NCBI GenBank assembly: GCA_013076295.1
Contig: RQOL01000699.1
Span: 6,200,104-6,264,103, forward strand
DNA: 64,000 bases
Source of the DNA: Sanderia malayensis
Lineage: Eukaryota; Cnidaria; Scyphozoa; Semaeostomeae; Pelagiidae
Direction: 5' to 3'
A model generated the notes under the pieces. That model was not told the DNA's origin, ran no database searches, and was given only the letters and a program-made list of their open reading frames with translations. Each line of letters opens with the position of its first letter. Position 1 is the first letter of the stretch. Shown here one piece after another: positions 12,019-24,759 of this stretch. A program made the position numbers and the translations under genes.

Positions 12019-12652
12019 CTCGTTCAGGAATGACATAGTCGGCTGGAAGTTGAGGAAGGTCAGCATAATTAGTGATCGATTGACCATGTACTTTAAATTT
12101 TCGTCAATGTCATGTAGACATTGATACATGTGTCGGTCTTCAAAAGCTATGGCCATATCGGATGATTGACTTGATCACGTCGTACAAAATCTTCACTAAT
12201 GCTTCTTTGAACATGTTGAAGAGTGCTGCGATATCAGAAGGTGTTTGAAAAAGGAGTAATGTTGCAAACAACTGTCTCAGTTGTATTGGCATATTAAAAA
12301 TAACTGCCTCCTCCAAACAGCGTATGATTTCAGCATCATCTTCCAACAGACCTAGAGCTAAAGCTGCGTCTTTGAAGGAATTGCATAGGTTTCCTTCTAT
12401 CGTGCGAAGATCTTCAAACGACGTGGCACCTCGTTTATGGAGAAGCAATAGTCTCAGTGCGAACCTTTGCTCACATGGTCGTGGGTGAACTTGATATATT
12501 CTGCCTATGACAGGCAGTGTTCTCCGCTGTCTTGCTTTCCATGTTTTGGTGCGCTCGTTAAAACATAGTGTTCAGGAATCTCGTGATAGAGATATTGGCG
12601 TGCAGCCGGGTCTTGTGCATTCAATTCAAACCAAGACGTCAGTGTGGTTTTT
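12019..12652 (-). pseudogene. Helitron 1 Rep-helicase linker region (broken)
   Basis: Matches the copy 2 linker. Includes KRGATSFEDLRTIEGNLCNS (12448 down) and ALALGLLEDDAEIIRCLEEA, a helical region typical of Helitron proteins between Rep and helicase. The fragment ends near DYVIPERG at a GTACTA donor (12018), and the helicase part resumes at a TTACAG acceptor near 11868. Confidence 0.75.
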
Positions 12653-14603
12653 TCATTGATTTTTGTAATTGTTCGACCCTTCCATTATCCTGAAAGTATA
12701 CGGTCTGCTGATCAGGTAGATGAACATGCAGACGTTTGATAGTGTGACTTTTCTCGTGCATGGAAATTGGAATATTCTATGAACAGCTTCATGAGGTCCA
12801 ATATACCGGGCGTTGATGTATTGGCGTACTTCATCGTGCTCAATATCTTGAGGTACTTGTTGCTGCTGTCCTTCAAGAATTTCCACGTGTGCCATATCTT
12901 GTCCTTTATGAATATATTTGAAAATATATTTCACGGACTTCACAGTGCTACATATTTCCAGATTAATGTGACACTGATACTTGAGTAGAAGATGGCGATT
13001 ATGTGGCACAACCCATGTATCATCTAGAAGTCGATCTTCCAGATTGACTGGGTGACGACAGCGTCGTCTGTAGAGTGGATAACCATTCGCATTGACTTGT
13101 GTTTCGGCAGTGCGATCTTTCGGAAATCGTTTCTTGCATTTGTTATTCTCCATGCAAACACATCCGGGTTTATATCACCGCATGGTCCATGTGTCATGTG
13201 CTTCAGTACTAACTTGTGATATCTTGCATCCTGTGGGTCCGGAATTTCAGCTGATATGAGTCGATCTACCTGTAGGTTTCGAGGAAAAATATCACATGTA
13301 AGTTCTACACATCAAAATGCATTGTGTTTTTACTAAGCAATACAACTGATGATAATATTTCATACTGAATAATAAATATATAAATCTATCTTTTACTCTA
13401 TAATAGATTATTGCTATAGATGTTACCTCTTCAGGTGTTCGTGGTCTATCAGCCTCAGAGAGGAACAGAATCATGTGAGCGTGTGGTAGTCCTCTCTTCT
13501 GAAATTCGATGACATATACATGTGCAATAGTGTGTCCGAGAATGTGCTTGTGAAGGACATCTTCCAGTAGTTCTTGTAGTTTCTGTTGAAATACTCGTGT
13601 GACGATGTCAGGCCGGTCATTCGCCTTCTGGTGGGTAGAATGTTTTCTGAAATCTCCTTCCACTTGGGATTGGCCGTCATGGTTAGGAAGATGTCAGGCT
13701 TGCCATACTTTCTTACGATGTCATTGCATCTTGAAAGTTCTGGTACATATTTCGTTGACTGCCTGAAAAAGATGAGGGAAGTATGACAACACGACCGACA
13801 TCAATATGAAGGCGTTCGTTGGGATTGTTTGCCCTGGCCATTTGATTTTCGATTTCAGCCCTTCTGTTCAGGTGATCCATCAGGCCTCGATAACTGTCAG
13901 CACGTAATTGCCGTTGATTGTGCAAAATCCAGTTGAGCTTGTTTCCTTCTATTTTGGTGTATGCATCCACCAAATATTGTTGAAAGAGAAGTGTTGCCCT
14001 GTGGATGGTGACAGTTGATTTCTGACTTGTATTCGGTACGAATAATATTCGGCGATTGTAAGTTTGGTACGGTGGTTACGATTAGCATTTTGCTGGCCTT
14101 GTCCTTCACGTGTAGGTAGACGTTGAAGGTCCACGCTGTATCCACGATCACCCTGAAAGAACAACAATGGATAGGTTAGAGGATCCGCAACAGGATCTAT
14201 GGCATTAATCTTCATAAGATTACCACGCCTTGTTCGAATTTGAAGCTCTCTATCCTCGGGATTAGGAGCACCGCCATTGCGTGTAGTGTAGACTGCTGCA
14301 ATTTCTCTGGCAGTAGGATTATCATATCTTCGATCTTGTTCTGGGCGACCGGTAATAATCATCTTGAAGTGGGAATAGGCTGATCATTGGCAATGGCTTG
14401 CTGCCTTTGCTCTTCCAGTACTCTCCCATTGTTTTAAAATGTTGAGCAAACCGATTTACTGCCATCAATTCGTTTGCAGCAGCTGCCACCATGTCTAAGT
14501 CCAAGTTTTGTTCTCTGGCTGTGTTCTGGCGTTCTTGCAGTGCTTGTTGGTGTCCATAATATATAATTCTGCATATTTTCGGACCTGTCGGTTTCAGTTA
14601 CCC
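12653..14603 (-). pseudogene. Helitron 1 Rep endonuclease domain (broken)
   Basis: After the acceptor at 14603 the frame reads VTETDR and the Helitron-like N domain: ITGRPEQDRRYDNPTAREIA (14362 down) and FFQGDRGYSVDLQRLP. The HUH motif is in KRGLPHAHMILFLSEADRP (about 13500-13450). The Tyr-region motif is VKYIFKYIHKG (about 12950). A 167-base intron (13270-13436, GTAACA...CTACAG) follows PRTPEE and sits at the same place in copy 2. Rep nicks and joins the DNA strand during rolling-circle transposition. Frameshifts near 13670, 13950 and 13150 disable it. Confidence 0.85.
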
Positions 14604-14870
14604 CTGTTGAATTCAAGAAACATTGTAAATTGTACTTCGTTATATCAACTGTAATTTTCAATGCAGCAAGTGCTTTGTTATAAAAGCATCATAAAACGCC
14701 TTGATTTTCGATTGGATAACTCTTAATATCAGGCAAGTATAGAGAGCTATCCATTGTAGATTGGGTGGGAAAGGACTTGAGCGTTCTGTCAACATCCGTT
14801 TCATCACGTGAAGCTATTATATGAAAATGTAGCATAATATAAGAGTATAAGAGGAGGACGTTATATTTAC

Positions 14871-16486
14871 CTGTCATATGGTATGCGTTTCCATGTATGG
14901 TGATGACTGGTGGTCCTGCATTAGCGTGTCTTAAACGTTAGCTGTCCAGGATGCCATCGCCATTAGTGAATTGTATCTACGGAAATTTTTGAGAAATATT
15001 TAGATTCATCAGTAGTTCAGTGTATTAAATGCATCACATTTGCCGGGGGTGGTTGAATGGGATCGAGAGTATTAATCCTCCCATACAACATTTGTTGTAT
15101 TGTTTTCTTGTGTTGAGTTCCTCTCGGAAGTACTTCGCTTCCAGTGAATACATGTCTGGTCATTTTCACAGATGATGAGGCATTGGGAGAATTGAGGAAT
15201 TTCAAGAATAGGTTGATTTACTTCCCTTTCTTGGTGTTCGATGGTTGGGGGACATCATCTTGGTGTTGTGGTGTGGATTTCGTCATGCATTTCAACTTCT
15301 TGTGGTGTGTACTGCTATTTGCATTCTCTTCATTCTCATTTTCAAGGTTGGGTTGCAATTCCATAGCAGCAGGCAATATTTGTGGATCCTGAAATGCAAT
15401 GCAATCTAAGTTAATATAATTCAATCATGTGTTTTGAAATGCATAAAAACTGGAATTGTGAAGATATGTCTATTTAGAGAGCAAAATAATTTTCCTGACA
15501 TGGTCCTATGGAGAATGACTGGTTGTATTTCAAGCCCAATTGTGATGGTAGTCTGTTTTACCTGATTATCATGTGGAATTGGAATGTGTTGTTCCACGTT
15601 GATTTCATCAGGTTGTGCTGGCCTTATGTCAATCTTCATTATTTTTCATTTTCAATATGTGTTTCGGGTTGCATCTGCATTGGCCGTATCTGTTAATAAT
15701 GAAAAATTAAATGAAATTATTATTATAGTTATTAGTTATTGGAAAGTTTAATTCATTACTGTGTGATTATGTCAAATTGATATAAATATACATGGGAACT
15801 TATAATACATGTCAATGTGGAAAATTGATGAGGATTTGGTTATGGAAAGGATTGCCTGACTGTAGTTAGTCTTGTGTTAAAGATTTTTTTTTACCTCATT
15901 GTCATTTTGAGCTTGATTACATTAAGCATTCCACATCTGCCGTTTGTATTGCTGCTGACCTTCATGATTACGATTCAGAAGGGTGGTTGCAACTGCATAA
16001 CCATCGGCGGTACCTGCGAGATGGAAAAATATTGATAATTTGGTTTGATATAATAACTGATTTAATTTTGATAGTTTTAATTACAAAAGCTTGTATAATA
16101 TATGGTTGATGTGATTTGAAAAGATTAGCAGAAATTATTGAGTTGTGTACCTGAAATTGAGGGGCCAGTGCTGCAGGATATTGTAAGCCTGTTGGTTGTG
16201 GACTGCTATAAGTCCGTAGTGGGGAAGCATCGCAGGTAGTTGCCATGGCACATACAGTGCCTGCATGTGGATAATGAAGTGGGAGTGGTTGATATTCTGG
16301 GGCTGGTTGCTGAGGGTATTCTTGCTGCAACTGGTGAAGATCATTCACTGCTCCCTGTACCGTATTATCGGGTGGTAAATCAGCAGGATGAGGCTGTTGG
16401 TTATTCTCACGACAGCGGCGATTTGCTTCCCGTAATTGATTCCTACGTTTATTGCCGGTGATGCTTTTTTTGGCTTTTTTTGGCAT
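14871..16486 (-). pseudogene. Helitron 1 RepHel, N-terminal region (broken)
   Basis: Starts MPKKAKKSITGNKRRNQ at 16486, the same start as the other Helitron copies here (MPRKSRRSITG at 56194, MPHKLRRSITG at 48326, MPCKAKRSITR at 56782). A Gln/Pro-rich stretch follows. Later fragments match copy 2 (IQQMLYGRINTLDPIQPPP, 15017-15205), but the CxxC pair kept in copy 2 (RTCIHCGAKYF) is lost. It ends in HMTG at a GTAAAT donor (14870), with a 267-base intron to 14603. Several frame changes and AT-rich gaps break it. I infer a nucleic-acid binding N-terminal extension of the Rep-helicase. Confidence 0.7.
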
Positions 16487-16520
16487 TTTGCGAGATGTGA
16501 TATAAAAAAAGAAAAAAATG

Positions 16521-18402
16521 TGTTTATATGCAACCCAATTTAAGTGAAAATGTTAAAATTTGAAATAAGAGTGATTTTTGTGAGCAACTGGATGGGGTTG
16601 TTGTTTTGTGGTGAGCTGGAAGATAAAATAAATAATTTAAAACATAATTGTAAGAAATGTTAGGGATTACTCTTGATTGTTGAATTAAATTATTGGTTAT
16701 TTAAAGTTTCCAAATAAAAATATTTGAGCACTTTCTCTTATGACCTACATCACTCTTTCTATTGTGTTCTTTAACAACTAAAAGGAAAACAGTTTTGATA
16801 TTGTATAAATTGGAGAAGTTAATGATCCTTTTAATTTTTGGAAAGAAAAATGTATAAACCACATTTGATGTGTTTGTATTATAAGGCTAGATTTGATTTG
16901 CATTATGCAGTAAATTTGCTTTCTATTGATAATAAATTGTTGCAATTGTTAATACCACTTTAAATATAGTAGCTAAGCTTCAGATTTGGGATATGAATGT
17001 ACATTACAGGGTGAGGTATTTAAACATTAATTAAAATAGGCTTTATACAGGAACAATTCTTGTCACACTCACCAAATATTCTGAGGAATGAACTTGTTTG
17101 AAAACCTGTTTTTACAAAAGAAGAAAGATGTTTTGGATGAATTGATTATCTTGTAAACAGAAAGTTGCCATTGATACTAAGGAATGTTTAACATTGTCAA
17201 CTTGTATATTATTATGTTGATAGATTGAGTGAAGAAATGAGAATAAAAGGTCATGCTGAAGTGAAGGGGGAAATACTTACTTTATAAAAAAACTTCACTT
17301 TACTTTACTTTGTTAATAACAAAACTGGCTGGACATTAGCCGAGAAACCAGATAACAGAAACGCTAAAAAGCAGATGACAGAAACGCTAAAAAGACAGTG
17401 CATTGCGATGCAATGAAAGACAATGTTGCTTTAAAGAAGACGCTGTCGGTGTAAATAAGGATTGTTTAGAAAAGGTAAATTTCAACATTCAACTCACCAA
17501 TAAAAGTATCTTTTCAATAATTTTTTTTCAATATATAGATATTATTATTATTTTCTGCAATTTCTAACAACGTTAGATATTGAACAAAAATGTTTCATTT
17601 GATGTAGCAAGAAAGTAAACACGCAATTGCTATTTTAAATTCGCGCCAATTTGAAAGTTTTTGGCCTCTATTCGGCGGCGTGCCTCGTTGTTGTTATTAT
17701 TATTCTCATGATGATCCATTCGATTCGACAGAAAGGCAGTTGAACACAACAACAGCAAGAGCATGTACTTGGCACCGAAGAGAAAACGGCCTTGGTCTTC
17801 GTTGATGATGGGGAGAAGTGTGGTTGTGGAGGGGAACCTCTAAGTATAAGAAGAAATAATTTGGTAGACTTTATTATGCATGATATATCTAGAAATACAC
17901 CATTTCTCGGACACATGGAGAATGAAGTACATTGATTTTTGGTGATCTGTTATATCTTCAGAAATATTGCTGCTGGTAAAAATACCAATAATAAGAGTAG
18001 GCCATGGAAGGTTGACAAAAGGTAAGAAGGTTTAATACGTTTTTTGACTTGGTGAATACATGAGGTGGAGGTAATTAATTAATGATTTGCAGTTACAATA
18101 AATTACTTACATTTATAGACTTCAGGCCACATGAAAAGAACTGAGATGAGCCAACATGCTATAAAATATATTACATGATTTCTTCTTGCTTTTCAGGTGC
18201 CCAGACATAAAGTGAATGTTTGTGGTCATTCCTTGTGAACATTATTATAGTGAGGTGATTTCATTTTAAGATTTGTTAATTGAAGATCATTTGTTCAAAA
18301 AGAAGGACAGTGTCTGTTTTGCAGTGATCTTTTTTGAAGAATTACAAAAGTTAGAAATAGAAGCATTACATATTAATATTAACATACTTACTATAGATAC
18401 TA
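16521..18402. other. AT-rich sequence without a gene
   Basis: No supported ORF. Around 17349-17396 a 22-base unit (AACAGAAACGCTAAAAAGCA) is repeated about twice. Part may be the 5' non-coding end of Helitron 1, but no boundary motif is visible. Confidence 0.5.
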
Positions 18403-18502
18403 NNNNNNNNNNNNNNNNNNNNNNNNNNNNNNNNNNNNNNNNNNNNNNNNNNNNNNNNNNNNNNNNNNNNNNNNNNNNNNNNNNNNNNNNNNNNNNNNNN
18501 NN
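18403..18502. other. Assembly gap of exactly 100 N
   Basis: A run of exactly 100 N, the usual placeholder for a gap of unknown length. The sequence before it (18283-18402) and after it (18503-18620) is nearly the same: both start AAGATCATTTGTTCA and both reach CTTACTATAGATACTA. The two contig ends overlap, so the real locus probably has one copy and no gap. Confidence 0.98.
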
Positions 18503-18599
18503 AAGATCATTTGTTCATAAAGAAGGACAGTGTCTGTTTTGCAGTGATCTTTTTTGAAAAATTACAAAAGTTAGAAGCATTACATAACATTACAATACA

Positions 18600-18955
18600 T
18601 ACATACTTACTATAGATACTATACATAAATATATACATCAATACATACCCTATATATATATATACTATATAATATACTATACCCTATACATACCCTACAT
18701 ACATATACATACTACATACATACCCTACATACATACATACATACATATACATACCCTACATACATACCCTACATACATACCATACATACATACCCTACAT
18801 AATACCCTAATACAACCCTACATACATACCCTACAATACATAACCCTAATACATACATACCCTACAATACATACCTACAATACATACCTATCAATACATA
18901 CCCTAAAAATATACATACCCTACATAATACCCTAAATACATACCCCCTACATATA
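18600..18955. repeat. 14-bp minisatellite, array B (degenerate)
   Basis: Irregular CATA and CCCTACAATACATA units with many length variants and a (TA)n stretch, directly after the assembly gap. It leads into R1 copy B. The irregularity may partly be assembly error at the contig end. Confidence 0.85.
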
Positions 18956-19920
18956 CCCCTGGCAGTGCCCGTGCCGCCCCTGAAGCCGTTTCTTCTGAAA
19001 GTGAAAAAATGAATTCATCAGCCAACTTTAAAAACACAAAAATTCTCCTAACTTGGTAAAAATTTGTCCATTTGAACTCAAATTACACCAACATGAAGCT
19101 AATAGCTTGGCGAACATTTATCGAAAGTATTTGGGTGAAAAAAACAAAGTTTTGGGAGGTTAAAAAATTAATTTTCGCAAATGCAAAACACACGCATGTT
19201 GCTTAAAATTTCGTGTTTTCAGCAAAATCAAACTCGGCTAAAAGTGTCCAAAACAGAGGAAAATCAACAAAACAAAAAAAACAAAGCCATATAACTTTAG
19301 TTCTCGTGTAAATAAACAGTTATCGAAAGTTTAAATGGAGAAAATCGGCCCAGAACGACCCGAGAAAATCAAAATTGTCTTCGTGTTTTGGTTAGGCCCT
19401 CGAGCCGAAAGAAAAACGTGAGGTTAAACAAAACAAAACTCGTGCTATTTAAAGCCAAAAACAATTGAATAAAGGAAATACCTTCGAAATAATTGTCCAC
19501 ACATTGTCTCCACAGGTCCTGAGAACAATTGACACGTCTTTACAATTGATTTCCGGCACGTATTCACGCTTAAACCCGAGCAACTTGCCGCCCGTTTAAC
19601 TACGAAAACACCTGCTTCTCCCTGCTCGGTTTGCATCTCATTAACTCGGTCCTTGGAACTTTCTAGAAAGTCGGAACACAAAATGGGCCATAACTCCGGA
19701 ACCGCTGGGGTTAGAAATTAGCCAAATAGTACACTGTCATCAGCACAATGCAGCGATCATTTCTATACCGATTTGCACCCTTATTTGCAGCCCAAAAAAA
19801 AGCCTTTATGGATACAACGAAATTCCTTTGATCCCATTGTTTGTTCGAACGTCGATTGTTCAAGAGACAATGGAGCATTGTTTGGCGGGTTGGGGTCACG
19901 TGTCGACGTAGATTATATAA
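18956..19920. repeat. R1 repeat, copy B
   Basis: Same order as copy A from the C-rich start to the TATA-like end, but missing the portion equal to about 2450-2600. Carries the conserved exon-like minus-strand ORF at 19492-19681. Confidence 0.9.
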
Positions 19921-20033
19921 TAGAGACTAGCCGGGGGCACTCGCTACGCTCGCTTCCCGCAGCCCGTCAAGTACAAAAAGTTTAATGTGGTTGGCGCGCT
20001 TCGCGCGCTGCATTCGCTCCCGCTCATGCCCAT
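19921..20033 (-). repeat. GC-rich dispersed repeat (GR), copy 4
   Basis: Links R1 copy B to minisatellite array C, exactly as the copy at 1086-1200 precedes array A. Confidence 0.85.
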
Positions 20034-20930
20034 ACATACATACCCTACAATACATACCCTACATAACATACCCTACAATACATACCCTACAATACATACC
20101 CTACAATACATACCCAACAATACATACCCTACAATACATACCCTACAATACATACCCTATAATACATACCCTACAATACATACCTTACAATACAAACCCT
20201 ACTATAAATACCCTAAAATACATACCTTACAATACATAACCTACAATACATACCCTACAATACATACCTTACATAACATACCCTACAATACATAACCTAC
20301 ATAACATACCCTACAATACATACCCAACAATACATACCCTACAATACATACCCTACAATACATACCCTACAATACATACCCTACAATACATACCCAACAA
20401 TACATACCCTACAATACATACCCTACAATACATACCCTACAATACATACCTTACAATACATACCCTACATTACATACCCTACAATACATACCCTACATAA
20501 CATACCCTACAATACATACCCTACAATACATACCCTACATAACATACCCTACAAACATATATAACATACAAATAACATATACAATACATATCCTACAATA
20601 CATACCTTAATACATACCCTACATACATACCCTACAATACATACCCTACAATACATACCTTACAATACATACCTACAATACATACCCTACAATACATACC
20701 CTACAAATACATACCTTACAATACATACCCTACAATACATACCTACAATACATACCCTACAATACATACCCTACAATACATACCCTACAATACATACCCT
20801 ACAATACATACCCTACAATACATACCCTACAATACATACCCTACAATACATACCCTACAATACATACCCTACAATACATACCCTACAATACATACCCTAC
20901 ATGCATACCCTACAATACACACCCTACCAT
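20033..20930. repeat. 14-bp minisatellite, array C
   Basis: About 60 units of CCCTACAATACATA with variants such as CCCAACAATACATA. Apparent ORFs across it (Tyr-Pro-Thr-Ile-His repeats) are translation of the repeat, not genes. Confidence 0.95.
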
Positions 20931-21955
20931 ACTTCCCCCTGGCAAGCGACCACCCAGCGCCCACCCTGCCGCCCCCCTAAAAGCCGTTTCTTCTGAAAGT
21001 GAAAAAATGAATTCATCAACCTACTTTACAGACACTAAAACTTTCAAATTAAATTAACGTGGCGAATTTTCGTCCTACAGAACCCACGAAAATATCAAAA
21101 TGAAGCTAATAGCTTGGGGAACATTTATCGAAAGTATTTGGGTGAAAAAAACAAAGTTTTGGCAGGTTAAAAAATAATTTTCGCAAATGCAAAACACACG
21201 CGTGTCGCTTGAAAATTTCGTGTTTTTCAGCAAAATCCAAACTCGGCGAAAACTGTCCAAAAACAGAGGAAAATCAACAAAACAAAAAAAACAAAGCCAT
21301 ATAACTTTAGTTCTTGTGTAAATAAACAGTTATCGAAAGTTTAAATGGAGAAAATCGGCCAAGAAGGACCCGAGAAAATCAAAATTGTCTTCGTGTTTTG
21401 GTTAGGCCCTCGAGCCGAAAGAAAAACGTGAGGTGAAACAAAACAAAACTCGTGCTAAAAGCCAAAAACAATTGAATAAAGGAAATACCTTGAAATAATT
21501 GTCCACCAATTGTCTCCACAGGTCTTGACAACAATTGGCACGTCTTTACAATTGATTTCCGGCAGGTATTCACGTTTAAACCCGAGCAACTTACCGCCCG
21601 TTCAACTAAAAGAACACGTGCTTCTCCCTGCTCGTTTTGCATCTCATTAACTCCTCCTCGGAACTTTCTAGAAAGTCGGAACACAAAATGGGCCATAACT
21701 CCCGAACCGTTTGGAGTAGAAATTAGCCACATACTTTACTTTGATCAGCGCGATGCAGCGATCATTTTGATACCAATTTGCACCCTTATTGACCCCCAGA
21801 AAAAAAGCCTTTATGATATCAAGCCCCGCTCCTTTGATCCCATTGTTTGGTCGAACCTTGCCATTGTTTGGTCGAACGTCGATTGTTCCGGGGACAATGG
21901 CCCATTGTTGAGCGTTTCCTGGTCACGTGTGATCGTAGAATAGTATATATAGATA
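20930..21955. repeat. R1 repeat, copy C
   Basis: C-rich start, then the same sequence as copy A from about 2560 to 3465. It ends at the TATA-like motif near 21950, but no GR copy follows; unrelated sequence (GATAGATAAATCTGC) begins there. Confidence 0.9.
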
Positions 21956-22657
21956 GATAAATCTGCAAACTTATTATTTTAGAGTGACTGTGTCTTTGAA
22001 AGTTTCTTCACTAGATTGACAGAGTAGTGAGCTTTTTTTCGACGATTTGCTTATAAGAACTGTGTACACGTAAATATGGGGGGGGGTCAAAATACTCAAT
22101 AGGATACTCTTATAAATTGTAATGAACTATTATAAATTGTATATATTTTTTCCATTACATCGTTTGTTAAATGACCGCCCCATGTTAAACGTGTTAAATA
22201 CTTTCCTCCCGCCCATTCTTATTTCACCTCCTTGCATAATTAGGCACAGAGGATTGAGGAGCACCTGGTTTTTTAAGCTAGTTAGAAATGAAGATGTTGT
22301 ATCAATTTTAGTGACAAGTGAAGCCAATGTCCATAAAGAAAGTTTTAATACTGATAATAACCTGCACTAGAACTCAATATGAGTACAAAATTCTTGATGT
22401 TTTATGTTCCAGTTTTATTCGCTTTTAATGACAAATCTCATCTATTCATCGCGTGTTATGTTTATATCTTTCTCAATTTCACGATTGACAATCTCTTCGT
22501 TTTGATAGAAGTCCATCAAGTGATTGCAAAAATAATGTTTGTGAAAACTCTGCATGCAAGAACTTCTCAGACGTTTGTTATTTTGACGATTGTTCTCCGA
22601 TTCTTGGTAGCTCGTTTTCATGGCAGTGGCTTGTCAGCACTTTTTAATGTTGTGGTA

Positions 22658-22828
22658 TCAACATAAGGCAGACTGGTGTCGATCTGTGAAATTGATCCCC
22701 GAGTACGTAGTGCCTTGATTTCCCTGAAACTGGATGGGACATGCTACCACACATTTATCACAATGCACACCTGACATTTCAATATTTCTGGCTCTGTATT
22801 CTGGTGGCACAATAGCGGGAACACTGGC
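22658..22828 (-). CDS. Terminal coding exon, Cys-containing protein of unknown function
   Basis: A minus-strand exon of 57 codons: acceptor AAATTTCAG, then ASVPAIVPPEYRARNIEMSG, a GVHCDKCVVACPIQFQG segment, and a TGA at 22658. It starts in phase 0, like the exons at 25416-25568 and 26006-26185, so it may end the same or a neighbouring related gene. Cysteine spacing (CxxC then C after four) suggests a small disulfide or zinc module, but I do not recognise it. Splice sites and coding-like content support it. Confidence 0.45.
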   Translation of the reverse strand, partial: ASVPAIVPPEYRARNIEMSGVHCDKCVVACPIQFQGNQGTTYSGINFTDRHQSALC

Positions 22829-23351
22829 CTGAAATTTGGAAAGAGTCAATTAAAAATTATTCATGGAAAAAAGTTAGAGGCCAAGTGATCTTGGGGGGGG
22901 GGGTAACTTGTGGGCATTAGTAATAGAGACGTTTGATTCATGTCAATAATAAGGAAGTATGGAGTCTTCAAAAATATTGCAAAGAAAAATTTCCACCATA
23001 GTCGCCACAATATTAATGCTAAACAATACATCAAAATACTATTCTGAAATTCTGAAAATATAAGAAAATTTTCACATTTCACAAATGAGTTTCTCTCTTT
23101 TGTTCCTCACTGACTCAGTTAATATCAGAAATTTTGATGCCACTGTGCACTAGAAAGTAAAATTAATGGGATAAACAGACAAATTATGGCATCAGTATAA
23201 AACAAAGTTTAAAGAACGATTGAAATAGGTAATAACAGCACAAAAGAATTAAGTGTGCATTTTGGTGGTTACCATGACCATTTTAAAGAGTATACTGTAA
23301 ATAAATCCTTTTTCTAATTTTGTATAAAGAACAGATACATTCTGTATGACT

Positions 23352-23524
23352 TCATAGGCTCCATGGGCATTTTGTCAAGTCCCTTGTATAGCGTTCTTGC
23401 CCCATGTCTGCAGACAAGATGGTAGAAAACTTCAGTGTGACCTTCTGATTTTTAAAAGCATGGCAGGGAGATGAACCAACAAGTATGATGGCATACAGTG
23501 CTTGCAGATTATGTCGTAACCTAT
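23352..23524 (-). CDS. Possible exon, unknown product
   Basis: After an AAAATAG acceptor the minus strand is open: LRHNLQALYAIILVGSSPCH and on to ...KCPWSL and a TGA at 23352. It lies between the terminal exon at 22658 and the exons at 25.4-26.2 kb on the same strand. A further open, Asp/Glu-rich piece (MLSKYIKDNDFSVADFDRMN) lies at about 23835-23950. No domain is recognised; both could be old repeat relics. Confidence 0.25.
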
Positions 23525-24010
23525 TTTGGGAAATAAAATTATTCATCGAATCTTTCATTTTATCAATATGTGAAAAATTTTATAGCATTGTAGTTATCCC
23601 AAAAACACATGCACACATTATTTTTCATTGTGGGCCAATTGAAAGGAACCTGGAGTAGATTGTTCTAAAATTTTTAATGACCTATGCTACTGAGGCTATG
23701 ATGCATGAAGAACACGTTCATTTTGATATTGTTATGACTGCAAATAACTGGGATTGAACATTAAAAAGCCAGTTCTATTCATTTACAGTAAAATCTCACA
23801 TGCCCGGCTTTGCTCATATCTCAATATCTTTGTATCTCAATATCTTGGGAAATTATCACCAGCTCTTCTCTGTTCATTCTGTCAAAGTCGGCCACACTGA
23901 AGTCATTATCTTTGATGTACTTTGAAAGCATAACAGGATCACCTTTTTGAAAAGAGCGCTTACTTATACAACCATTTTTGTATGCAAAATCCTATTTAAG
24001 AAACCATATA

Positions 24011-24759
24011 CAGTGGAATCCCACTATAACGAACCCCGCTTATAACGAAATTCCCGGTATTACGAACTAAAACTCCGGTCCCTTGGATTCTGGGAAGTAA
24101 ATCGTACTGTAAATACTCCCTGTATAACGAACCCTGGATATAACGAACTTTCGTTATTACGAACCAACCTTCCGATCCCCTGACCAAAAATACCCTCGAT
24201 ATAACAAATTTTTGAGAAAATTTATCGCAAAGGGTGAAATTTTTCAAGCTCAAGGGTGAAGTTTTTCAAGCTGTGGATGGACTTCAAACATTGAGCCTTT
24301 TTTGTGCGGAAATAGGGAAAGAAATGCGAAGAAGATCAATTCTCTCGAAATTATATGACGTAGCAATGAGAAACAAAAAGGAACAAAAACATATCACTGA
24401 TTTTTTTGTTTAACAGAACAGAAAGAAATAAATGTAGATGAAATAGAAATAATAATGAAAAAATTGACATCAAGTGGTAATATCGACCTTGCTTTGTGAT
24501 GTTTCATTGTTAAACATGGTTGAGCGTTTTTTCCTGTTGCAATCTATCAGGGCAATAACTGTTGTCATCCTGTAAACTGTTTTTGGAACAATGTAGTGTG
24601 CCACTTAAGCGCGAATACTTGACGGAGGGTCCAGCAGACATTCTGGCCCATTTGGGTTTGGAATTCTTCATAAAAAGTGTCCCTTCTGTACAACGAACTC
24701 CCGCTATTGCTAACTATTTTCTCGGTCCCTGCAGAGTTTGTTATAGCGGGATTCCACTG
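24011..24759. mobile_element. pogo/Tigger-like non-autonomous element with TA target duplication
   Basis: Starts CAGTGGAATCCCACTATAAC at 24011 and ends GTTATAGCGGGATTCCACTG at 24759, imperfect inverted termini, with TA on both sides (24009-24010 and 24760-24761). The left 230 bases hold many TATAACGAAC-like subterminal repeats, and the right end holds two inverted copies. TA duplication with CAGT termini and TATAACGA repeats fits the pogo branch of Tc1/mariner. No transposase ORF is seen inside 749 bp, so it would depend on another element. Confidence 0.85.

Larger units (their letters stand above)
9178..16520 (-). mobile_element. Helitron copy 1 (autonomous type, decayed)
   Basis: A minus-strand rolling-circle element encoding an N-terminal segment, a Helitron-type Rep (HUH plus Tyr motif) and a Pif1-like helicase. 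Its 3' edge was set by comparison with copy 2: similarity ends at plus 9178, where the minus strand reads ...TTTCTGCTAA, matching the Helitron CTRR end rule; copy 2 ends ...TTTCTGCTAG at 50055. The 5' edge is not resolved and lies upstream of the ATG at 16486. All domains are interrupted, so it is inactive. Segment 9178-10310 is its 3' non-coding part and matches 50055-51110. Confidence 0.85.

Noticed and set aside
19985..20295. ORFs with Tyr-Pro-Thr-Ile-His repeats
   Set aside because: Pure translation of the 14-bp minisatellite.
1430..20930. CRISPR array
   Set aside because: Repeats are contiguous with no unique spacers, and the genome is eukaryotic.
22379..22666. 95-codon plus-strand hydrophobic ORF
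   Set aside because: Antisense to Glu/Asn-rich minus-strand sequence next to the terminal exon at 22658; hydrophobicity is the usual complement effect.
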